Positions 6,862 through 11,103 of a DNA stretch of 11,103 nucleotides are shown piece after piece. The notes beneath the pieces were generated by a model, which did no database searches, had not been told where the DNA came from, and worked only from the letters and a program-made list of their open reading frames with translations. How positions within the stretch are numbered: position 1 is the first letter of the stretch; each line of letters starts with the position of its first letter. The stretch spans positions 1 through 11,103 of the forward strand of contig JAPLCR010000351.1 of assembly GCA_026392135.1 (NCBI GenBank). Reading direction: 5' to 3'. Origin of the DNA: Armatimonadota bacterium. GTDB taxonomy: Bacteria > Armatimonadota > Chthonomonadetes > Chthonomonadales > Chthonomonadaceae. Made by a program: the position numbers and the translations under genes.

Positions 6862-7926
6862 ATGAAGGGGCTTATCCTCAGTGGAGGGCGCGGCACTCGT
6901 CTGCGCCCCATCACCTATACCAGCGCAAAACAACTGGTTCCCGTCGCCAACAAACCGATTCTCTTTTTCGGAATCGAGTGGATGCGCGATGCGGGTATTA
7001 CCGACATCGGAATTGTAACGGGCGACACGGGCGCGGAGATTGAGAGGGCGTGCGGCGACGGCTCGCGGTTCGGAGTGAACCTCACCTATCTCCCGCAGTC
7101 CGCGCCGCTCGGACTCGCGCACGCTGTAGGAACCGCGCAGGGGTATCTGCAAGATTCGCCCTTCGTGGTCTATCTTGGCGATAACCTCGTAAAAGACGGC
7201 ATCGCGCCTCTCGTGCGGGAGTTTGAGCGTGATCAACCCAACGCCCAGATACTGCTCGCACACGTCAAAAACCCCCAAGAGTTTGGGGTCGCGGAGTTGG
7301 AGGGCGATAGAGTCGTTCGGCTTGTAGAGAAGCCCAAAGAGCCGAAAAGCGACCTTGCGCTTGTCGGGGTCTATATGTTCGATAAGACGGTCTGGGAGGC
7401 GATAGCCTCGCTGAAACCCTCTGCACGCGGCGAATACGAAATAACGGACGCGATCCAGTACCTCGTTACTGCGGGTTACAACGTCCGTTCTCACGTTATT
7501 CAGGGCTGGTGGAAGGATACGGGGCGGCTTGAGGACTTGCTAGAAGCGAATCGCCTGCTTCTCGAGACTCAAGAGCGTAGTATTCTGGGTAACGTGGACG
7601 ACGTTTCACAGATTCAGGGGCGCGTTCATATTGGGGCGGGTACGCAGGTCATTCGTAGCGAGATACGCGGTCCCGTTATTATCGGAGAGAACTGCCACAT
7701 CGAGGACGCTTATATCGGGCCCTTCACGAGTATTCAGGACGGCGCGAAGGTAGTCGCCAGCGAAGTGGAGCATAGTATTCTATTGGAGGGTAGCAGGGTT
7801 CTAAACATCGGAGGGCGTATGGAGGACAGTCTGCTCGGCAGAGACGCAGAGGTGCGCCGTGATGACCGCAAGCCTCGCGCCTATCGCTTTATGCTCGGCG
7901 ATAACTCGCAGGTGAGCGTGATATAA
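6862..7926 (+). CDS. rmlA: Glucose-1-phosphate thymidylyltransferase, long form (RmlA/StrD-type)
   Basis: Joins glucose-1-phosphate and dTTP to make dTDP-glucose, the entry to dTDP-rhamnose and other deoxysugars for envelope polysaccharides or glycosylated products. The 354-residue product has the nucleotidyltransferase domain with GGRGTRLRPIT (8-18), KPI (31-33), the metal-binding GDN (106-108), EKPKEP (156-161) and GEYEITD (190-196). From about residue 245 the periodic pattern IGAGTQVIRSEIRGPVIIG shows the left-handed beta-helix repeats of the long (about 355-residue) form. I chose the ATG at 6862 because MKGLILSGGRGTRLRP is the family start; an upstream in-frame ATG at 6745 lies inside sucD. 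It follows sucD by 25 bp. No other rhamnose genes are in the window. UDP-glucose or other nucleotide specificity cannot be wholly excluded. Confidence 0.93.
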   Translation: MKGLILSGGRGTRLRPITYTSAKQLVPVANKPILFFGIEWMRDAGITDIGIVTGDTGAEIERACGDGSRFGVNLTYLPQSAPLGLAHAVGTAQGYLQDSPFVVYLGDNLVKDGIAPLVREFERDQPNAQILLAHVKNPQEFGVAELEGDRVVRLVEKPKEPKSDLALVGVYMFDKTVWEAIASLKPSARGEYEITDAIQYLVTAGYNVRSHVIQGWWKDTGRLEDLLEANRLLLETQERSILGNVDDVSQIQGRVHIGAGTQVIRSEIRGPVIIGENCHIEDAYIGPFTSIQDGAKVVASEVEHSILLEGSRVLNIGGRMEDSLLGRDAEVRRDDRKPRAYRFMLGDNSQVSVI

Positions 7927-7932
7927 GGAATT

Positions 7933-8007
7933 AAGGGGCAGGGAGACGCTTCCAGATACGGTGCCCCTTCCTCCGTAGCTCCCTCCCCCCGATTGTGAAG
8001 GAGGGGG
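7933..8007 (+). terminator. GC-rich stem sequences after rmlA (possible terminator)
   Basis: Eight-base arms AAGGGGCA (7933-7940) and TGCCCCTT (7962-7969) can pair across a 21-base loop. A second C-rich/G-rich pair (CCCTCC at 7981-7986 with GGAGGG at 8000-8005) follows. Neither is followed by a T-run, so a classical intrinsic terminator is not shown. The position, just after the last gene of the plus-strand trio, makes a transcript-end role plausible. This C/G-rich block could also be a dispersed intergenic repeat of the genome. Confidence 0.3.
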
Positions 8008-8028
8008 AACTGCGCCGTTAGAATAGAT

Positions 8029-8056
8029 GTAACTACTTCGACAATGTCACATTAGG
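8029..8056 (+). repeat. Left terminal inverted repeat of MITE-like element
   Basis: The 28-bp arm begins GTAACTACTTCGACAATG and ends CATTAGG. It matches 8269-8296 perfectly in inverse orientation. With one mismatch the similarity extends outward to 8025. Confidence 0.85.
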
Positions 8057-8126
8057 CAGGTTGGCGACTTGCGAGGTCAACCTAGCGCTTGAAGCGGCGA
8101 CTAACCTGATAGCGGCCTGCGGACAT

Positions 8127-8149
8127 CTTTCTCCCGATTCGGGAGAAAG
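8127..8149. other. Central hairpin of the MITE-like element
   Basis: Two perfect 11-bp arms (CTTTCTCCCGA / TCGGGAGAAAG) flank a single base, almost at the midpoint of the element. No T-run follows on the plus strand, so it is not an evident terminator. The palindrome AGACCGGTCT (8148-8157) overlaps its right edge. Confidence 0.7.
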
Positions 8150-8215
8150 ACCGGTCTGGAAAGTGGGAGCGTTGGGCAATAACGAGATACCAAAGTCTAC
8201 CATTTTCGCAAATCG

Positions 8216-8247
8216 CGCCTCTTTTTATCGCTTTATAAGGAGAGGCG
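8216..8247. other. Second hairpin in the MITE-like element, SD-like sequence in its arm
   Basis: Arms at 8216-8228 (CGCCTCTTTTTAT) and 8235-8247 (ATAAGGAGAGGCG) pair over 13 positions around a 6-base loop. Two of the positions become U-G wobbles in a plus-strand RNA. The right arm contains AAGGAGAG, which resembles a ribosome-binding site but has no gene start at proper distance. Confidence 0.55.
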
Positions 8248-8268
8248 GCACGGGCTAAGTAGGGAAGA

Positions 8269-8296
8269 CCTAATGTGACATTGTCGAAGTAGTTAC
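8269..8296 (-). repeat. Right terminal inverted repeat of MITE-like element
   Basis: The 28-bp arm begins CCTAATGTGACATTG and ends AAGTAGTTAC, the exact inverse of 8029-8056. With one mismatch the match reaches 8300. Confidence 0.85.
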
Positions 8297-8325
8297 CTCT
8301 CCTTATTGAAAGAGACACTCTCCTT

Positions 8326-8802
8326 ATGCCCGATATGCTGGTTCCTCTACTGAAGCTACCTCCCTTAGAGCCTCTCCTGCAAGAGTTGAGAGTGCTGGAT
8401 GTTGTGATTCGCCGCGCTCACCCATTTGAAATCACGCCAATACGTGAGTTTATTCTTGCTGAGTTTGGGCAAGGATGGGCAGACGAGATTATGCCCTGCT
8501 ACAATCACCAACCGATTACTCTCTACATTGCCCTGAAGTCGAGGAGGCTGGTGGGGTTTGGGGCGTATGAAGCCACACGCCGTAACTTTTTCGGGCCTAC
8601 AGGGGTCGCCAAAACGGAGCGTGGGCAAGGTATTGGGAAGGTGCTTCTCATTGCTTGCCTACAGGGAATGGTTGATATGGGATACGCTTACGGTGTGATT
8701 GGGGGAGCCGGTCCTGTTGTGTTCTACGAGAAGGCTGTGGGCGCAACTGTCATTCCCGATAGCGTACCCGGCATCTACACAGATATGATTCGGCGTGACT
8801 AA
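8326..8802 (+). CDS. GNAT family N-acetyltransferase
   Basis: Probable acetyl-CoA-dependent acetyltransferase of 158 residues; the substrate is unknown. The GNAT core is visible. A strand-helix start (VVIRRAHPFEITPIREFI, about 26-43) is followed by the central strands (ITLYIALKSRRLVGFGAYE, 64-82). The acetyl-CoA pyrophosphate loop motif A is ERGQGIGKVLL (98-108), and the C-terminal VVFYEKAVGA (131-140) is the usual motif B segment. The ATG at 8326 has no good Shine-Dalgarno sequence; an in-frame ATG three codons later is an alternative. The start lies 30 bp downstream of the MITE-like element, so the promoter may be inside or have been displaced by it. Its stop is 19 bp before the translin-family ATG, suggesting co-transcription. 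Confidence 0.87.
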   Translation: MPDMLVPLLKLPPLEPLLQELRVLDVVIRRAHPFEITPIREFILAEFGQGWADEIMPCYNHQPITLYIALKSRRLVGFGAYEATRRNFFGPTGVAKTERGQGIGKVLLIACLQGMVDMGYAYGVIGGAGPVVFYEKAVGATVIPDSVPGIYTDMIRRD

Positions 8803-8807
8803 CGCGC

Positions 8808-8812
8808 AGGAG
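8808..8812 (+). promoter_or_regulatory. Ribosome-binding site fixing the translin-family start
   Basis: AGGAG is followed by a 9-base spacer and the ATG at 8822. It favours that start over an in-frame GTG at 8795 that overlaps the end of the acetyltransferase gene and has no such site. Confidence 0.7.
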
Positions 8813-8821
8813 TACTCTTTT

Positions 8822-9493
8822 ATGTCAAATGAAGTGCCGCACTGTCAGAGCCTTGAGGAGATAGCGAACTCGATTCGCGCACAGATGGAGTCGAGTAACT
8901 CCGCCCGTGAGGAGGCTTTGAAGATATGCCGCGAAGTTATACAGCTCTCTTCCCGCACGATTCGCGCTATCCACCGAGAAGAGATGACGAACGCACAGAC
9001 GCTACTCGCGGAGGCGAAAAATAGAGTGGAGAGGGCAAAGAGCGTACTCAAAGAGCATCCTGACCTGCTACACGCAGGATACGTCCACGATTCGCAGAAG
9101 GAGTACGTAGAGGCGGAAACCATGCTCGCGATTGTAACGGGGCAGCCTATCCCTTCACCAGAGGTTATGGGAGTTGAACCCGCCGCCTACCTCAACGGGC
9201 TGGCGGAGGCGGCAAGCGAGAGCAGAAGGCACGTTCTGGATAGGCTCAGGCTGGACGACATCGCACAAGCCGAACGCGTTCTGAAACGAATGGACGACAT
9301 CTACTACGAACTGGTGACGTTCGACTTCCCTGATGCAATAACGGGCGGTCTGCGACGAACCACCGACGCGCTTCGCGCTGTGCTAGAGCGCACTCGCGCC
9401 GACCTGACGCTCACCCTCAGCCAGAAGCGGTTGCAGTCCTCTTTGCAGAGCGCATTGGAGAGGCTGTCTGGGAGCGATAATAGGGTAGATTAA
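8822..9493 (+). CDS. Translin family protein (putative nucleic-acid binding/RNase)
   Basis: The 223-residue all-helical protein matches the translin/Trax family (PF01997) known from eukaryotes, archaea and few bacteria. Eukaryotic translin and Trax form the C3PO endoribonuclease; the prokaryotic role is unsettled. Visible landmarks are NSAREEALKICREVIQLS (26-43), AGYVHDSQKEYVEA (85-98), AAYLNGLAEAASESRR (121-136), MDDIYYELVTFDFPDAI (157-173) and GGLRRTTDALRAVLERTR (175-192). The EYVEA glutamates (94 and 97) correspond to the catalytic pair of Trax, and acidic residues in MDDIYYE may supply the third ligand. So this is a Trax-like and possibly active form. ATG 8822 is chosen by the AGGAG site. 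The ATPase gene follows after 27 bp. Family call from memory of conserved motifs; activity is inferred. Confidence 0.85.
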   Translation: MSNEVPHCQSLEEIANSIRAQMESSNSAREEALKICREVIQLSSRTIRAIHREEMTNAQTLLAEAKNRVERAKSVLKEHPDLLHAGYVHDSQKEYVEAETMLAIVTGQPIPSPEVMGVEPAAYLNGLAEAASESRRHVLDRLRLDDIAQAERVLKRMDDIYYELVTFDFPDAITGGLRRTTDALRAVLERTRADLTLTLSQKRLQSSLQSALERLSGSDNRVD

Positions 9494-9520
9494 TCACAAA
9501 ACACGCAAAAAGGGAAAAAT

Positions 9521-9622
9521 ATGGTTTTACGTAGCCTGCACATAGAAAACTTTCGTAATATCGAGTCGCTGGATATTGACTCCTGCTCGGCGAAAACGGG
9601 ACGGGCAAGACGAATATCCTGA
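9521..9622 (+). pseudogene. 5' fragment of the AAA ATPase gene, ending in a premature stop
   Basis: From the ATG at 9521, preceded by AGGG (9511-9514), the frame encodes MVLRSLHIENFRNIESLDID. This is the normal first two strands of a RecF/SMC-like AAA ATPase. The frame then becomes SCSAKTG..., and stops at TGA 9620-9622 without making a P-loop. The expected continuation is in another frame (next entry). The short distance between LDID and LLGENG suggests that a few codons, in total 3n+1 bases, are missing at about 9579/9580. A stop in the downstream frame at 9577-9579 confirms that neither frame alone can encode the whole domain. Confidence 0.75.
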
Positions 9623-10683
9623 GAGCCATCGCTCTACTATTGAAGAGGGATCATTTCGCCTTTATTCAACTCTTTTCTAGTTCTAATAATTGGCTTGCAA
9701 CGAACAAAGATAATCTACAAATTAAAGGGCACTTTTATCACGGAGTGGAGCCAACAAGCGTTACGATGTGTAGAGGAGAGAATCGGTATCCCTTTAAGAC
9801 AGGACTAACACATGGTTATTTTGTTGTAGGCTACGGTGCTTCGCGTCGCCTTGCGAATAGCGTCTCCATCCAGTCTTCCAACCTCTTTAATATGCCAGAA
9901 GCGCGGCAAGTCGCCACTCTGTTTTCCTCCGATGCAACCCTCAACCCTCTGGAATCGTGGGCGATGGAGCTAGATTATACAGACCCTGAGAACGGTCTCA
10001 AGAGGTTGCGTGAACATCTTGCAAATCTTCTTCCTGATGTAGAATTTTTGCGTATTGACAAAAGCACTAAACATTTGGTATTTCGTACTCCAGATGGCGA
10101 AATACGCCTCGACCAGTTGAGCGACGGCTTTCAAAATATGCTCTCATGGATTGGTGATTTGCTCTACTGTCACAGTGAAAGCGTATTCGCCCAAATTCCA
10201 TTAAGCGACCTGTACGGACTGCTACTTCTGGACGAGATGGAGCTACACCTCCACCCCAAGTGGCAACGCGCCCTTCGCGCCTATCTCGATGAGAAGCTAC
10301 CCAACTTTCAGATAATTGCGACGACGCACTCCCCCATCACAGCGCAACAGGCGCAGGAGGACGAACTCTACTACATGGAGCGAGAGTCGCCAACCTCCCC
10401 GCCGAAACTGCACAAGTATCGCGGCAACCCTAGCCAACTGATGATTCATCAGATGCTGAACAACCCCGCTTTCGGCAACCCGACGATAGATTCGTATCAG
10501 GTGGAGCAGAAACGCAAAGAGTATATACGACTAAACACCAAACCTACTCGCACACCCAGAGAGAATGCTAAACTGAAAGCACTTAATCAAGAACTGGGCG
10601 ACTTGCCTACCATTAGCATGAGCGGTCAAGACGATGACAATTCCGTGATGAGTCTGCTTCGCAAAATCGAGACAGCGTTGTAG
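9580..10683 (+). CDS. AAA family ATPase (PtuA/Septu-like), frameshifted at its 5' end
   Basis: The body of a RecF/ABC-type ATPase. Walker A LLGENGTGKTNIL lies at about 9583-9621. A GYGASRR segment typical of defence-related AAA ATPases follows, then the ABC signature LSDGFQ (about 10117-10134). Next come Walker B LLLLDEMELHLHP (about 10219-10257) and the switch histidine in TTHSP (about 10321-10335). A C-terminal region of about 100 residues is polar. The frame is open only from 9580; the only start-like codon is TTG at 9640, which would give 347 residues without Walker A. An intact protein needs the fragment at 9521 joined by a frame correction, giving about 375 residues. An HNH endonuclease gene follows after 15 bp. 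ATPase plus HNH is the organisation of Septu, in which the ATPase controls a nuclease. No TOPRIM domain is seen, so it is not an OLD nuclease. If the break is real, this copy is probably inactive. Confidence 0.8.
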   Translation, partial: LLLGENGTGKTNILRAIALLLKRDHFAFIQLFSSSNNWLATNKDNLQIKGHFYHGVEPTSVTMCRGENRYPFKTGLTHGYFVVGYGASRRLANSVSIQSSNLFNMPEARQVATLFSSDATLNPLESWAMELDYTDPENGLKRLREHLANLLPDVEFLRIDKSTKHLVFRTPDGEIRLDQLSDGFQNMLSWIGDLLYCHSESVFAQIPLSDLYGLLLLDEMELHLHPKWQRALRAYLDEKLPNFQIIATTHSPITAQQAQEDELYYMERESPTSPPKLHKYRGNPSQLMIHQMLNNPAFGNPTIDSYQVEQKRKEYIRLNTKPTRTPRENAKLKALNQELGDLPTISMSGQDDDNSVMSLLRKIETAL

Positions 10684-10686
10684 AGT

Positions 10687-10691
10687 AGGAG
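10687..10691 (+). promoter_or_regulatory. Ribosome-binding site of the HNH gene
   Basis: AGGAG with a 7-base spacer precedes the ATG at 10699. It lies just after the ATPase stop codon, so the nuclease has its own strong initiation site inside the same transcript. Confidence 0.7.
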
Positions 10692-10698
10692 CGTTCCC

Positions 10699-11103
10699 AT
10701 GATAAAGTTGACTCGCGAACGCTCCGCACAAATTATCCCGGAGAAGTATCACGGGGCGAAGCGCATTACACAGGCTATGAGGCTGATGGTAGGTATTGGC
10801 GAGAAGCGAGTTTTTGATTCTTCCTACTGGACAGTCGCGAAAGACCAGCTCAAACAAGAGACGGCAGGAAAATGCGCTTACTGCGAAGCGAGTGTGGTAG
10901 AGGTAGCGCATGGCGACGTGGAACACTTTCGCCCTAAAGGAGTATACTGGTGGATAGCCTACTGCTATGACAACTACCTTTTCGCGTGCCAGATATGCAA
11001 CCAGACCTATAAAGGCGATAACTTTCCTATAAGGGGGACACGCTTACAGCCCCCCTCCTACACTTTTCCTATAGCAGACGACACTGTTCAACGCGAAGAG
11101 GCG
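10699..11103 (+). CDS. HNH endonuclease (PtuB-like), C-terminus outside window
   Basis: 135 codons are visible and the frame is open at the window edge. A first zinc-binding pair CAYC (Cys59, Cys62) is followed by DVEHFRPK (73-80) with the HNH histidine His76. Then come YWWIAYCYDNYLFACQICN (83-101), carrying Asn92 and the second pair Cys97/Cys100, and NFPI. This spacing, CxxC...VEHFRPK...W..AY..DNYLFxCxxCN, is the treble-clef HNH pattern found in PtuB-type defence nucleases, where it cuts nucleic acid during phage attack. It lies 15 bp after the ATPase gene and has its own AGGAG site. The family is clear and the Septu link rests on the gene pair. The nuclease frame looks intact even though its ATPase partner is broken. 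Confidence 0.85.
   Translation, partial: MIKLTRERSAQIIPEKYHGAKRITQAMRLMVGIGEKRVFDSSYWTVAKDQLKQETAGKCAYCEASVVEVAHGDVEHFRPKGVYWWIAYCYDNYLFACQICNQTYKGDNFPIRGTRLQPPSYTFPIADDTVQREEA

Larger units (their letters stand above)
8030..8295. mobile_element. MITE-like element with perfect long terminal inverted repeats
   Basis: The sequence at 8029-8056 is the exact reverse complement of 8269-8296 (28 bp), with partial further match outward. The interior is about 210 bp and has no credible gene. The ends read TA-ACTACTTCG... and ...CGAAGTAGT-TA, so a TA dinucleotide flanks the repeats on both sides. This is compatible with the TA target duplication of IS630/Tc1-mariner transposons, but the two outer matching bases leave the exact ends open. 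The size, lack of coding capacity and terminal inverted repeats fit a miniature inverted-repeat transposable element mobilised in trans. The interior holds further hairpins. It lies 30 bp upstream of the GNAT gene, whose transcription or leader it may affect. Confidence 0.72.

Noticed and set aside
6646..7494. Long minus-strand open frame opposite sucD/rmlA (282 codons)
   Set aside because: It is antisense to two well-conserved genes and has low-complexity Arg-rich composition; a shadow of GC-biased codons.
8061..8318. Short open frames on both strands inside the MITE-like element
   Set aside because: They overlap inverted repeats and hairpins and show no domain; the structure explains the sequence better than coding.
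9580..9622. Programmed -1 frameshift in the ATPase gene
   Set aside because: No X XXY YYZ slippery heptamer is present in the overlap, and slipping at the AAAA run would lose the first residues of the P-loop; a small deletion fits better.

Overview
This is a bacterial chromosomal segment of roughly 50-55% GC, densely packed with genes. No rRNA, tRNA or CRISPR array was seen. The housekeeping genes (mnmA, cdd, tdh, sucD, long-form rmlA) do not fix the taxon. A bacterial translin-family gene together with MnmA/YtxH/DUF948 genes and G/C-rich intergenic stem sequences would suit a lineage such as Armatimonadota or Chloroflexota, but this is a weak inference.

Left part (1-5163, all on the minus strand, read right to left). 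A tight run of genes: mnmA (tRNA 2-thiolation), cdd (cytidine deaminase), a DUF948 membrane/coiled-coil protein, a small YtxH-like protein, an AI-2E-family permease and tdh (threonine dehydrogenase). Spacings are 1-43 bp, so this is probably one operon. Beyond tdh, a separate minus-strand gene runs off the left edge. It encodes an N-terminal membrane anchor followed by a charged coiled coil, with a 57-bp (19-residue) internal tandem repeat.

Middle (5164-7926). A 244-bp divergent intergenic region separates mnmA from a plus-strand trio: an acidic protein of unknown function, sucD (succinyl-CoA ligase alpha) and rmlA-long (glucose-1-phosphate thymidylyltransferase with a left-handed beta-helix tail). 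The sucD product lacks about 26 residues that the family normally has at the junction of its two domains, although the reading frame is kept.

Intergenic 7927-8325. After GC-rich stem sequences that may end the rmlA transcript, there is a non-coding element of about 266 bp. It is bounded by perfect 28-bp inverted repeats, has TA at both tips and contains internal hairpins. It looks like a MITE.

Right part (8326-11103, plus strand). A GNAT acetyltransferase, a translin-family protein, an ABC-signature AAA ATPase and an HNH endonuclease (cut by the window edge) follow one another closely. The ATPase/HNH pair has the organisation of Septu-type (PtuA/PtuB) anti-phage defence. The ATPase reading frame is broken immediately upstream of the Walker A motif, so the defence module is either decaying or affected by a sequence error.
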